Source of the DNA: Corinectria fuckeliana
Taxonomy: Eukaryota > Ascomycota > Sordariomycetes > Hypocreales > Nectriaceae
DNA length: 64,000 nucleotides
Reading direction: 5' to 3'
NCBI GenBank assembly: GCA_019137255.1
Contig: WPDH01000008.1
Coordinates: 394,310-458,309 of the forward strand
Part shown: positions 25,393-38,266 of the stretch, piece after piece
Numbering within the stretch: the stretch's first letter is position 1
Layout: every line of letters begins with the position of its first letter
Made by a program: the position numbers and the translations under genes
Notes under the pieces: generated by a model
Told to the model about the DNA's origin: nothing
Databases searched by the model: none
Seen by the model: only the letters and a program-made list of their open reading frames with translations

Positions 25393-27422
25393 ATGTCCCA
25401 CGAGGAAGATCTCATCGACTACTCCGACGAGGAGATCGGCGGCAACGAGACCGCCGCCGCCACCTCGAACGGCAAGAAGGGCGAGCTCGCCGCCGGCAAC
25501 AACGTTGACAAGAAGGGCAGCTATGTCGGTATTCACTCGACTGGATTCCGCGACTTCCTTCTGAAGCCCGAGCTTCTCCGCGCCATCGGTGACTGCGGTT
25601 TCGAACATCCATCGGAGGGTCAGTCCTGAAATTCTAATACCCTAAGTCATCAAACCCCCTCCCTTGAAGCTTCAAGCGTCCGTCCATCTCGCAAGCAAGA
25701 AAGAAAAAGGGTCATCCCCCCCAAAAGGTCATCGTCGTCGTCATCGCCGGAGCGCGGTTCAGCATGGATCTGGAAAAGGGTCCCAGCATTTGTACCATCC
25801 GGGCAAAGCAGATCACTGGTGAAAGGTGATCCGCCGTAACGTACAACTCGCAAGTCAAGATATATCACGCGGAAGCGGATATGACATAAGAGTTGACCCG
25901 GACGGATTGGAACAACATTGGTGGAAGGGGACGAGAATACGAGAGCATTCGCCCTTGGGCAGGATGACGTCCTTTTTACGGCCTTGATGGGCGGACGCAA
26001 CCCCCCACGCCGAGACACTGGTCTTGGGTCTTGCTCCGCTTGGTTCTGCGATCACGTCTCTGTCTGAGAGAAAGTGAAATCACCCCCATGGCTAAGCTGC
26101 GACGATGGACGGACCCTTGATATTACACCCGCCGTTCGTTGCTTCTTAGAAACAAACTCTAACATCGGTTCGATCGACAGTCCAACAAACCTGTATCCCC
26201 CAGGCGCTTCTCGGTGGTGACATCATCTGCCAGGCCAAGTCTGGTCTTGGAAAGACCGCCGTCTTTGTTCTCGCCACCCTCCAGCAGGTTGAGCCTGTTA
26301 ACGGAGAGGTTTCCGTTGTGGTCATGTGCCACACTCGTGAGCTGGCCTACCAGATTCGCGATGAGTACAACCGTTTTAGCAAGTACATGCCCGACATCAA
26401 GACCGGCGTTTTCTACGGCGGCACCCCCATCAAGACCGACATCGAGACGCTCAAGAACAAGGAGACCTGCCCCCACATCATTGTCGGCACCCCCGGTCGT
26501 CTTAAGGCCCTCGTCCGCGACAAGGCTCTTCGTCTCGGTAGCGTCCGTATCTTCGTTCTCGATGAGTGCGACAAGATGCTCGACCAGCCTGGTGAGTTTG
26601 ACTATAACCATGGAGTAGCCTTTTGCAAAAGCTGACAAGATATTAGACATGCGTACCGATGTTCAGGATGTATTCCGCGCTACCCCTCAACAGAAGCAGG
26701 TGATGATGTTCTCGGCTACTCTGTCTGAGGAGGTCAAGCCCATTTGCCGAAAGTTCATGCAGAACCCCACTGAGCACTACGTCGATGAGGACACCAAGCT
26801 CACCCTGCACGGCCTCCAGCAGTACTACATCAAACTAGAGGAGAAGGAGAAGAACCGTAAGCTCAACGAGCTTCTCGACGACCTCCAATTCAACCAGGTC
26901 ATCATCTTTGTCCGAAGCACTGTCCGTGCCACGGAGCTCGACAAGCTCCTCCGAGAGTGCAACTTCCCTTCGATTGCTGTCCACTCTGGAGTCAGCCAGG
27001 AAGAGCGGTAGGTTCCAAGATATGCCTCTTCTCGCGGTCAGGGTCTAATGTTTCCCAGTATCCGTCGTTACAAGGAATTCAAAGAGTTTAAGAAGCGCAT
27101 CTGCGTTGCCACCGACGTGTTCGGTCGCGGTATCGATATCGAGCGCATCAACCTGGCCATTAACTACGATCTGCCCAACGACGCTAGCTCTTATCTGCAC
27201 AGAGTCGGTCGTGCCGGTCGTTTCGGTACCAAGGGTCTCGCCGTCTCCTTTGTCAGCACCGACCAGGATCAGGAGGTTCTTAAGGAGATTGAGAAGCGAT
27301 TCGAGGTTGCCCTTCCGTATGTTTCGCTCCGAACCTGCTCTCATCTTTCAACAATGACTAACGACGTGTGTAGTGAGTTCCCCAAGGAGGGTGTCGATGC
27401 CAGCACGTACATGGCGTCCTAG
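25393..27422 (+). CDS. sub2: ATP-dependent RNA helicase SUB2 (UAP56), 434 aa
   Basis: DECD-box helicase acting in spliceosome assembly and, within TREX, in mRNA export from the nucleus. Five exons: 25393-25618, 26181-26591, 26647-27007, 27059-27316, 27374-27422. All joins restore the conserved sequence (EHPSE then VQQTCIPQALL). Motifs in order: the Q-motif region with F52 and GFEHPSEVQQ; motif I AKSGLGKT with Lys100; motif Ia CHTRELAYQI; TPGR; motif II D203-E-C-D206; motif III SATLS; motif IV IIFVRST; motif V ATDVFGRGIDI; motif VI HRVGRAGRFGTKG. The DECD version of motif II separates SUB2 from other DEAD-box proteins. The first intron is 562 nt, against 51-57 nt for the other three. Confidence 0.98.
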
Positions 27423-29584
27423 AGTGTCGGTTGGTGTTTGGGGTATTTTTCCTACAACATGGGTCGATCTCTTTCGCTACTGAGCGCCCGAGGGGTGATC
27501 CGGAAACATGAGGTCAAGAAATCGACAGGGCGAAAGGGAAAAGTTGCGAAATTTCCTGCTTTGATTGCTTGTATTGAGTAGTTGTTATCTGAAAAGGGTT
27601 TTGAGGAAATATGCCGACCGTGACTCGTGTGTGTGCCACATGTCTGAAACTGCCCTCCCGGGTCGTATTCCACCTGTTCTGCTTAGTGATGCCGGCCGGT
27701 CAAAATATCAGTGTGATGATAAAATAATTTCTTTAGTCGTGCTATTTAATACGTCTGTCTACTTGGGTTGTATATCACGTGTTTATACCAACTTCCGCTC
27801 TTCATTTCTCCCATCTTCCCTTCTGGATCATGATCTCGCCGTCAACAATAATAGTTAGAGACCACTGGACTATCAGGGTGTTAGGGCTGCTAGTGATATA
27901 AACCGTGAACAACACGGTAGAGAAGAACGGGCTTATAATCCGACTAGCATGACTCTCTCTTGCCTGCCTGGCATGGATCCCAGGTCCCTGCACTGGTCCG
28001 AGGAAACGTGTCGATTATCAGGCCTGCCTCGTAGACCCGGGTCGCATCTACAGACTCCCCCGCAGGCCTCGGAGGCCCTCCTGGAATCGACCACAGCTGT
28101 CGTATGATGTGACTTAGGAATGTGGGCTGACGTGCGAATAAAATAATAAAGCAAGAAAGTACCAAGGGCCAGGCCCTCATGGATTAAAATTACTTGCCAC
28201 ATGAAGTTGCAGTACAACAAACAAACAACTACACGCCTCACCACAGCAACCAAATGCATCATCAAACTCATCATTGTAACGGCCCTTGACTATACTACAA
28301 CTATACACTATGCTCCGCCGATTCCCCTCCAGCCTAACCGTCTTTGAAGAAGGCCAACCGGCCAACTACCCAATCTTCTCAGGCCGCCATGCAACTTCGC
28401 TCTCGTCATTCGCTATTAATGTCTACCAAGACAGTCCCATCACTCTCACAAGTACTTTTTGACGTAGTCCCCCAGGACCAGCCGTTTCTTTCTCTCTCCT
28501 AGGCAACTTCTCGCTTCTTCATTGTGGCTTTTGCGATCTGGAAACAAACCGGGCTTCGTCCCCTCCTATTTTTCGAAGGTAGCTTCATGCTTCCTATGTG
28601 TGCCGCTTCCCATCACTGTCTCCGCCTCCATCTCGGGGTTTCCAGTCGCCCACCAAAACAGTTCGCAAGAAAAAGAAAGGAAAAGAGAGAGTAGTAACCA
28701 GAGAAAGAAAACAACCATCCGTGATCTAATTTGCTGTGTGCCCTCCGTAAAAACAAAACCAATGCCCTGTCATTAGTCCCCCCCGTTGCTATACGCCTCC
28801 GAGGACCACCACCGGGTCCCAGCCAGAGGCTCGGGGAGGGAACTCGAACAACCGGAAAACAAAGACACGACCAGTTTTGTGCGCGCCTTGTATTCTCCCC
28901 AATCTACCACCCACACCTTCAAGTCGCTGAGTCTCTGATCGTTCATCCAGAATTATCCATAATGACGCTTCCGCATGTTTCAGGGCCCCAAGCCGCGGGG
29001 CAATGCCAGTCGAGGTCCATGCAGTACGCCGAATAAGGCAGGAGACGCCGATCCGAAGCTCGTGACGGTCCGATAATCAATTATATGCTAAATAGCGCAA
29101 GAACATGAATCCCGGTCCCAATGCAATATTACCAGAATAGGTTACTTCGGTTTCGTTCGTTCCAATGTGTATGTACGGCAAAGTGTCGAGTCCGCAGGAA
29201 TTATGAAGACACCGTCTTCCAAGAATAGTCCAAAGTGACCATGACCCCAGTGTCGTGTCGTTTCGTGTGCTGATGCAGCTGAGGAGTATAAAAATAAAAA
29301 TAAAAAAGACAAAAAAATGAAAGTGTGGTCTTCGTCGGATGTACGTTGTATGACTGTGTCGATCCAGAACAAGAGTACTGGGTCGCACGTAAAGCCATAG
29401 ATTCGGGCCAAGCAGGGCCGGAACGCACAAATGAACCTCGTCCTGGGCATGTCGAGAATACCTCCGGGTAATTCCGTTCCTGCTGGACTGGTTCGATTTT
29501 CTTCGTGTGGACGCTCAAGGCCACTTCGACTTGCCACAGACAAATGCCGTGGGTTGTCAAAGAGCGTGGGAACTTTAGCCCTGC
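27423..29584. other. Intergenic, 2.2 kb, convergent 3' ends
   Basis: Between the stop codons of sub2 and the reductase-like gene. AT-rich patches near 27700-27950 and a polyadenylation-like A-rich tract near 29287-29318. No convincing gene; the frames at 29142-29588 probably lie in the 3' untranslated region of the reductase-like gene. Confidence 0.5.
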
Positions 29585-32073
29585 TCACCGGACTCCTATG
29601 GGTGGGCGCTGTTGGAGGCTACCGTTGCTGTCGTGAGGTGATGGATCCGAGTCGAATTCACCACTGCCCGCGCTGGCGCTCGCACTGCCCGTCAGACTTC
29701 GAACGTTTCTAGGCTTAGTTTGAGGAGGGTTGCTCACCCCGATATGCTGCTCAACCTGCTGAGGCGCCACTTGGTTGCCCTGGCCTGGAGGGTATCGGGG
29801 AACCGGCTGGCGAACGCCGTCGGGGGGTGAGGGCCGTCCGTTCATGGCAGGACCGTATCCGTTGGGGGGAGAAGGCCTGCGGCCACCCCGCATCGACGGG
29901 CTGTACGGGTTACCCGGAGATTGACTAGTCCGTCGGGGATAAGCACCGTTCATCCCAGGAGGGCCACCGGGACCCGGGCCGTACTGCAAGTCATCCATCC
30001 TTGACGCTGTCAGAGAGTTGGCACGGGAGCCAGCGTTCATCGTCCCTCGGTCCACAGCTCCATATCGGTTCGAGGAGCAGCTCATGAGAGGGTCCTCGAG
30101 GATATTCTCAGTGGTGGTTCCCGCATGGCTCATTTGACTCGAACGGTTGCGGGCGCCGAAATTGGGTCGGAACCTGCTCCCGCGAGTCGGCGGTGGCAAA
30201 TCGTCCGGGTTGCGACGGAGCTGTACTTGGGACGGCCCGGGCTTCTTTCGGTTCTTCCGCGAGGTCACACTCATCATGTCAAAATTGTCAGGGTCGATCA
30301 TTGGAGCGGGAGTGGCGGCAGCCGGGTCGAAGTAGTCATCATCGTCATCGTCGTCGTCGAAGACTTGTTTGCTATTCCGCATGGGATGAGGGCCACGACG
30401 GGGTCCGCCAAGCCCGCCAGGACCAGGTGGGCCAGGGGGTCCACGGCGCATTCGCATCTCCTGTTCTCGAAGCGCCATTTCGCGTTGTCGAAGCTGCGTC
30501 TCTCGCTCGCGGAGAGCAATGTCCGAGGGGTCGGATGGGCCAGCACCGGATGTTTCCGAGCCTTCCGGAATATCGTCATATAGCACAAGGTGCGAAAACT
30601 CCTCGAGGCTATTCTCCTCCAACGATCCTCGCCTTGAAGGCTGCCTGGAACCTCCTCCATTCATGGCAGGGGGGCCCCGACCATAGCCGTTCGGTGGCGG
30701 TCCACTGTTCATCGGGGGCGGGCCACGGCGCATGCCTGCTTGGCTGAGGTTGGACGAGTTCCTTGGTCTAGGGCCGCGAGGGGGCATTGGGCCATTGCCG
30801 TTTGGCATGCCGTTCATCATAGGGCGATGGCTGTTCTGGGAGGGCATCCGAGGGGGAAGGGGCGAGGACGCTGTCGGAGAAGTCGGCGGAAGTACGGCGG
30901 GGAGATCACCCGACTTGGGCCTGTTTCGGTTGACTATGTTGAGATTGTGGAGGATCGCGTAGAGCGTCTCAATTCGGGGGATGGCAATCTTGGAGTCGTG
31001 AGCCAGCTTGATAGGGGACCCCAAATAAGTTTCGACTTCCATAGGCCTCCTAGCGACGTAGTCCTGCCACATGATGCTCTCGGTCGTGACTTTGGTCATG
31101 TCATTGATGGTCTTCTGCTTAAATTCCGCATCAAACTTGCAGCCATTAGCATCAGCCAAGCGAAGTAGCTCGTCAATGACATCGGAAACGAGATCTTTAA
31201 CTCCGACTTTCTCGAGAAGGGCGGTGTGGTTCGGCGTCTCGAAGATAATACTCGCCGGATGGAAGGCGATGGGACTATAGCATGCGGTCAGCAAACGTTT
31301 GGCGGCAGTAGTGCTTCTAATGACATACCCAATCACCCTCTCATACTGGTGCTGTCGAATGTTCGGTGACACTTTACAGTCCACCTGTCCGGAGCTGAGA
31401 GTCACTGCCAATGCTTGTGCCATGTCGTCCTGAATGGCTGCGGGGATGTTATCGTTCTTGTTGGCAGGCCCAACCCAGATCTCAGTCGACCCCTTGTGTT
31501 CAAACTCGCTCTGACCGAGCTGCATAACCTCGGCACCAGAGACGAGAGAGAGAACAATGTTGGTGGGAAACCGTTCCTCGATAGCGGCCTCAACACCAAG
31601 GGTGTGTGTGGTATTGATCAAAATGCATGTGTGCTGAGGAGTAACAACGGAGTCGATGACGGCGGCGAGGTCGTAGACGTCAGGGAGAGCTTTTACACAG
31701 AGGACGACATAGTCGAAAGGTCCCTCTCGAGTGTTTGCAGCGTCTTCTGGGTTACGAACCACTGTAAAGATTGACCATGTCAGTGGGATTTCGCAAGTTG
31801 CGGATTCTTCTACGACGTACCATGTCGCGGCTTGAATCGCTCATTGCCAAAAATGGAAGACCTAGGAACGGCCGGTCAGTAAGGGACCAAAAGCTGTGTA
31901 TCAAGGCGGCCAACATACTTGAAAGAGATGCCATACTGGGCAACATGTTCGTAGCCAGACTTCCAAACGAGAGTCACATCGCAGGCGTTGGTGGCCTGGA
32001 GTCGCCAAGACAGGAAGGCCGAGACGGGATTGCCTCCCACTGAACAGATTCTCATTAGCTCACTGGTGTCCAT
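29585..32073 (-). CDS. Ketopantoate reductase-like protein (mug72 type) with disordered tail, 790 aa
   Basis: Exons 32073-31919, 31861-31821 (41 nt) and 31761-29585. Residues about 5-350 resemble 2-dehydropantoate 2-reductase (ApbA/PanE): a Rossmann start ICSVGGNPVSAFLSWRL, DYVVLCVKA, and CILINTTHTLGVEAA. The C-terminal substrate domain has SIMWQDYVARRPMEVETYLG, retaining the Ser and Glu of the family's SxMxQD...E signature. The motif around the catalytic Lys appears changed: the segment QYERVIGYVIRSTTAA aligns with the usual WxKLAxNxxINPLTA, placing Glu206 where Lys is expected. Residues ~360-790 are Pro/Gly/Asn/Arg-rich and disordered, with acidic (poly-Asp) and RxGPPP elements. S. pombe Mug72 is annotated as a member of this reductase superfamily. 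The activity is uncertain; a binding or regulatory role is possible. Confidence 0.82.
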
Positions 32074-33797
32074 GATTCGCAGCGAGAGCGGGACGTTGCA
32101 TCAGCAACAAACCGCGGCGGCGTCGTGATAGTTGTAAAGCGAGTGTGGAGGAATAAGATTCTTGCTGGTGGGTAGGGAGGAGGGGGAAGTGCTATGGGGA
32201 GGATGTGCAATGACGACGAGAAACAGGATGGTTTGTAAGACGCGCCAGGCCAAGACTCCAGAGCACGATTGGGGGTGCTGGGAAGCAAAAGCAGGCTAGG
32301 GTATCAAGGGAGAATTGCAGGAAGAGGGACGACGGACCTGATAGAATCCTGAGCCTAGTCGGTACAGGCGCCATGGTTTCTGACGGGGCCCCAATGTGGA
32401 ATAGTGGGCTAGCCCAAGTTCGAGGGTGCAGCGGAGCGGCCTCTCGCGACGGACCCGTAGCCTCGGGGCTTGGTGGGTGCCACACGCAACGAGGTCCGGA
32501 AGGGAAGGGCCTCCCTAGGGATGGCTGGACTGGGCAAGGACAAGCCTGGTGGAGGCGAAGTATCGATTATTGCGAGTGGCAGATCAGATTGCACCGTCTT
32601 GGGGGCTGAAGTCGAAAGGGGTCGATCAGCAGTGCATGTATCGAGTCGAGAAGGAGGGCGTTTGGCGGGGAGGCCAGCGAGCGGCTTGTCGAAGAGCGAG
32701 GGCGTGTCGATGGCGAGCGACGGACGATGGACGGTACGGCGGCTCAGGCTCAGATGACAAGCAACGGTAGGATCAACGAGGGACAGGCCAGAATCGTGGC
32801 GGCAGGATGGCGTGCCGGGGGGGTGGTGGGCGAACGGCGGACGCGCGATGTTGGACGGTGGTAGGGCGAGAGAGCTGGATGTGACGAGCAAAGCAGCCCA
32901 AAACGAAACGAGCGTGGTCGAGAAGTCGGCTGGCGGTGGTGACGGGTGGGACGAGAGCTGAGGAGGCAGTGGGCTTGGGGAGATTGTCTGGGGTTCGTAG
33001 ACAGGACGGTGGGTTCGAGCTGGAAACTGGGACGCGGCGGCCGGCGGGAGCGGAACAAGTCGCGCGGGCTTGGCCTGAGGGCCTGAGGTGGGCGTCACGG
33101 ACTCACGGGGCGCTAGAGCTCAGGTGCTGCGGGCTTCCAGTGCTGCAGTTGCAGGCTTCAGCGGAGTGGGCACTGTTCTGCTGGGCTGTCCGGGGGGCGT
33201 GTCCGGCGAGAGGTGGGCTAGGTATTCGGCCAGGCCCTGGACAAGCTGGAAGTGGGAAGCAGAAAGTGACTAGGTAGGTACCTGAAGCTAAGTGAATCAA
33301 ATCAGCTTGGGTCGATGGAGAGGGTCCCTTCCGAGCCAGGATGGAGCGGGTTGAGTTCGACTGTGATTTGTGATTGATTGGGAAAGGTGCACAAGGGCAA
33401 AAGCCAGCAACCAGGGTACTGTGTACAATGGGTGTCGCCCTGTGCCAAGGAAACTGTGAAAGACGAACAGATAAAGCAGGTACAGTGTGGTACAAGCAAG
33501 GTAGAAAGACAACCGGGGGGGGGGCAGACAACAAGAGGCTTGTGAGAAATGGGAAGACGCGAGTGGATTGGATGGATGGAGACGCGAAGAAAGAAGAAAT
33601 AAAGCGCCGAGAATCAAGGGCTATCCAGGGTGGGGGGACTGCCGGACAGTTCGGAAGTGGCTCAGTTTGTCGAATAGATTAGGAGGGATATTTGAGGGCA
33701 AGGGAATGCCACCCCAAGACTTGTTCTCCGTCGTCCTGTAAGGTGCAAAATGCCAGTGGGGGGATGGGATTCGCGGCTGGGGGAAATGATCAAGGGG

Positions 33798-33839
33798 AAA
33801 GGGGGGGGGGGGGGGTANNGGGGGGGGGGGGGGGGGGGG
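33798..33839. other. Poly-G tract containing two N bases (assembly gap or low quality)
   Basis: Near-uninterrupted G with TANN in the middle (Ns at 33818-33819). The length is probably unreliable. It lies in non-coding DNA upstream of the reductase-like gene, so no gene model is affected. Confidence 0.9.
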
Positions 33840-35135
33840 TAGAGACAGGAGGGAACAAGGGAGGATTGACAGTGATGGCGATCGATGAAGGAAAGGATTC
33901 AGGTTCCGTCTGATTCACTTACCGTTGCTGATGGATAGAGCGCTGAGCGAGCGAGCAGGTGTAAGCACAGCCCAGACTTGTTTGTTTGGTTGTTGATGTG
34001 TTGCTGGTCGAAGAAACACGGAAACACAAGCACTCCGGCAACGAAAAACTCTGTCCGGCTTCTCTTGCTTATTTTCCCTCCCCTCTTCCTTTCTCTCACC
34101 ACTCTCGTCACTCACTCACTCTCTTCTCCCTCGTTCAAAAGCAAAAATAAAAAAAAGGATCCGAACCCGGGATCCCAAGTGGGGTGTGTGTATGTGGTGG
34201 CCAACAGATGCCGGCAGCAAAGGCAAAAACGGTTTGCTGCAATGGAGCTTGGCTTGCTTGGGTCCTTGGAGCCTGGAGCTAACGCGGACCGGGCGGAGCG
34301 GATGCGTGTGAAAAGCGAGCGGATGCCACGAGGAGAGCGCGCGATGCGATGTGGTGCGGAGGCTGCGTAATACCTAGTAGTGACGGTCGCAATTGCAAGT
34401 TGCAGCTGCAGGTGCTGATGCTGAGCAACCGGTCGTGTTTTGGTCAAGTCTTGGCTCGGGTCGCAATTGTAAAATAAAACGAGAATTCTCCAATCAAAGT
34501 AGCGAGTGACAGAACAAAACCCGCTGTGGCGGTGATTTGGTCCCTGAATGTCTCTGAGGACCCGCGTGGCGACGAGAATCTGCGAAGCGCTCTTGCGTGA
34601 TGTTTTCCTTGTGCAACGAGCGTCAGCGACGGCTGTCCTTCCTTCTCCGTTCTTCGGTCGACCCTGGAATTGGTGACTGATTAATTGATTTGAGGAAGCC
34701 CCCGGTGTAAGGGAATAATTAATAGGGCGTAGCCGTCAGGTAATGGCGTCAAAGTATGAGTGGTGCAGCGGTTTTCAATAAGTATGGGCAAAAGCCTGTG
34801 AGCGCGTGGGGCGTTGCAGTTTCCTCTCTCCTTTTTCCGTCTCAATTCCCTTTATGGTCGTCGCTTTTTCGTCTCGCTTCAATCGTCGTCTTCGTTCTTT
34901 AGTGTATTCCTGGTGGCGTATCTTCTTTTCCTAGGATCAAGGTCGGAGTCGAGCGCGGTCTCAATTAAAAATTAAGCAAGATCGGTAGCGAGCGGCACGA
35001 CGAGGAGAGCGTCGTTTTTTTCGATTTCATCCAGCAGCAACAACAACGACGAGTGAAGAAGGAGAAGGAGGATGAAGAGACACGAGCAAAATACGATAGA
35101 AAAGTCACGAGCAAAGCGAGGAGCGAGGGCCCGAA

Positions 35136-35275
35136 CATCCAGTCCATCCCCATCCACATCCCCATCCACATTCATCGGTTCCCTCTCGACCGAGTAGTTA
35201 ACGCATGTGCTATCCCTATCCCATCCAATCCATATCCATATCCATCCCTATATCCCTACATATCCCCATCCACCC
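35136..35275. repeat. Degenerate CCATCC / CCATAT simple repeat
   Basis: Two blocks of imperfect CATCC-type units (near 35136-35175 and 35217-35275). The minus strand is a GGATGGGGATGG-type G-rich sequence that could form non-B DNA. Confidence 0.75.
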
Positions 35276-38248
35276 AGTGCTATGCCACATGGCTGCTGGT
35301 ATCCCGACATGCTACGACGGCTTCGTACGGAGTATCGCGTAATGAGTCGTAGGCCGGTTGCTAGCTGATGGGCCCCTACATGGTAAACACTCACTCGTCA
35401 GCCTGCCGACTTGGCAGGATCCAGGCACCGAAAACACCACGGGGAATTGAGTGGGATGGACCCAAGGACCCTCACTCGTCCCGCAGTGTCCATGGATTAG
35501 GCCTACATACATAGTACGTTGATGCGCACACGTATCACGATTATTATGACGGAAGCAGGCACAAGGGTTCCTGGTCTGCTAGTTGCAGTCCGTCAGGCCG
35601 GGCCGCTATCGTGACATGGCCTAAATAAATCCATCATGAACTCATCATCAGAGAGACCTCTCGTCCGCTCCCTCCTCAACGCTGCAAACCCTCTGGCCCC
35701 AACCTTGGCGATAAAAGGGTCGTATTCAGAGATCAGCCTAGTCGTGCTCAAGCTTTCCAGGGAAATCATCCATACATAGTTATCCGACCAGCAGATGCAA
35801 CCCTGCAAGTGAGTCCAAGCTCCCAACCATGTATTCGGGGCTGCCAAATACTCGTGTAAAGTACCAGCTGGGCATGTTGTGCTCTTCTGTACTCTTGCTG
35901 CGTTCTGCTGTGGTCGGTTGCTTCTGCCGTGCTCTACTACTTCGTACATAGTAGGTACTCTACTTCGCAGTACGTGCTCTGCCCGTGGTACATTTTCCCT
36001 ACGCTCCACGGCATGCAAGACTTGCATCCACGACGGGTCGACGGACCCAAAATCCACTCTTTTCGCACGCAGCGAGGAGATACATAATAGCTCCTAATGC
36101 CGAACAAGGGCGACGACGTCGAGTGGGTGCGCCAGATGGATCTTCCAGCGCACCGCAGCGCGGGCCCTTCCCGGGAGGGTGCTGCCGGGCCTGCGCCTCA
36201 ATGGGACGCGTACGACAATTGGATAGTGAACGCGGGTAAGCAAAGGCCAGCAGCCAGCACCTCGTAAAGCAGAAGTGACTTGTGGGAGGAAGCGGGGAAC
36301 AGCTGGGATCAGGTCAGGTACCGAGCGTCAGGTTCCATTGAAAGGGAAAAGTCTACACAGTACTATGTAGGCCCGGTGAAGCCATCCTCAGTAACGCCAT
36401 CCAACACGAGCGGGCGCGTGCTGTGGTGTTGAGTTGAGACACGGGAGAGCGGGAGGCTCGGAGTCGGGGAGAAAATGGTCTCTGGTTCACCACCACCAAA
36501 CCTCCGTCTGGCATGCGAGGGCTTCGAGGTTTCAAACCATTTTGTGTACTGAGTCCACTGTCTTGTACTTTGCAAGTTTGTTGTGCCACCTTTACTACGT
36601 AGTGTGTAGGCCCGACGATGGTGGCACACGCTGTCTCAACTGTCAACTGGCATCCATTCCTTACCCAGACTAGCGGATTCTATCCAGCTGGCATGGCCGG
36701 CCCTAACGGCTTATGAAAATGTGCCATAGCGCCGAGGAGATTCCCCTCAGCCTCGACGAAGTAGGCCTACCTCGAATCCCCTATTCCCCCGAGGAGCTAT
36801 ATTCGGGTGCCCTCCCCACCTCCCATCTACCTGCAGCATTCCTCCCGTCCACTTCTCGGATGAGGCGGAGACGGAGTTTCTGGGGATGGAGGCTTAGCAG
36901 CAGCAGCAAACCGCTGGCCCCAACGACGGTTGCACAGGGTACGCCTGCTAGGTAGCATAGCATCTCTGCTTGCGTGTGTGACGGCGCCCCCGGCTTCGAC
37001 TCTTTGGCCTTGCTCTGGTGCTTGCTATGGTGCTCGCCTCAGGTCACCACGCGGCGTGTCTTCGTACAACATACGGATATATTCCCCATGTTCCAGCGAC
37101 CATGTGTCATCGTCTCCCGAAGCCCAATCCTCTGGGTACGTGTCCGGGTGCGCGTCGACACTCGCGGCTCTGGTCAACTCTCCACCACTTCGTCACTGAC
37201 TGTCGTGTGAAAAGTGGTTCTCCACCGCTGCCTCGAGCTCCATAGAGGATTCAAGGATCTGGCCAAGCTTCTGATTCCAAGGATGAAGCCATTGCATATC
37301 AGCCTGGTCCATTATTGGTCTCCACTGAAAAGACCGCCGAGTCCACTGATCCCCCCTTGGACATTAAAGCTGTGCACTTGCTATAGCTTGTTGCCACTAG
37401 AATACATCCCAGCCGTCTTGTCCGGTGAGATGCCTCGAGCTAGTTGAGTGATGAGTCCGTAGACTAGAAGCTAGGCGTATGTTGCCGATGCCGAATAGAC
37501 ATGGGGTTTTTTTTTTTGTGTGTTTTCTTTTACAGCCAACCGGCAGCCCAACGCCATCATCCTTCCCGCGCCAGCCACCGCCAGCCACCATCCCGAGAGA
37601 GAAAACATGCTCCAGGATTTTTGTCGAAATTCTTGGCTCTCCTTATGCCTGTTGCACCTTGTCGATCACATCAGGGCCGCATTATTCCTTTATTACATCC
37701 TGTACCTACTATTATGTAGTATTACGAACTAGTGGAAAATGCGCCCGCAGGCTCAAGTCCCGAATGCGACCATCTCGTCCGCATCTTCCACAATTTACAA
37801 CCATCCCAGCTTCATCTCACTCTCTCGCACCCAAATGGTCTAAATCTGTCCAGCCCCTGGCCCCATGCGCACCCGGAATCGCCGGCTAGCAATCTCGATT
37901 GTCACTGTCTGTCCATGACGTAATCCCGGACAATCGTCTCCCTGGTCTGACAACAAGAAAACCGGACGGACATGGGACGAGAGTCTGTTTGCAGGGGGAG
38001 GGCCAACGAGGGCTTGTGATGGCTCATGAGCCAGCAGCTTAATGGATGATTTTAGCCCCAATTCAACGCCTGCAGCCAAAAGGGGGCCATCGCTGTATAA
38101 TCCCGGGGTTTACCGTTCTATGTAAGCTTCCTTGGCATCTCTTCGCGATGCTTGATTCGTCGACGCTTTCGCCTCGCCCCGCTGCTCTTCTCGCAAGGCT
38201 TCAATCGACCAGCGAAGCCAGCACAACCCTGAAGAGCTAGAATCTCGC

Positions 38249-38266
38249 CTACTATGTACATAGTAG
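38249..38266. repeat. Perfect 18-nt palindrome CTACTATGTACATAGTAG
   Basis: Self-complementary over all 18 bases. It shares TACATAGTAG with the sequence near 35943-35952 and belongs to a family of TAC/GTA-rich palindromic motifs scattered through the non-coding DNA of this window. Confidence 0.85.

Larger units (their letters stand above)
32074..36090. other. Gene desert, part 1, including leader of the reductase-like gene
   Basis: About 4 kb. The first ~2 kb is probably promoter and leader of the leftward reductase-like gene. It contains the poly-G tract with Ns (33798-33839), purine-rich DNA at 32.4-33.7 kb and a CCATCC-type repeat at 35136-35275. Overlapping long frames on the minus strand at 32.2-33.6 kb are Pro/Ser/Arg-rich artefacts of base skew. 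Confidence 0.5.

Noticed and set aside
32409..33617. Several long Pro/Ser-rich frames on the minus strand
   Set aside because: All derive from purine-rich plus-strand sequence; overlapping frames are equally open, which is typical of base skew and not of a gene.
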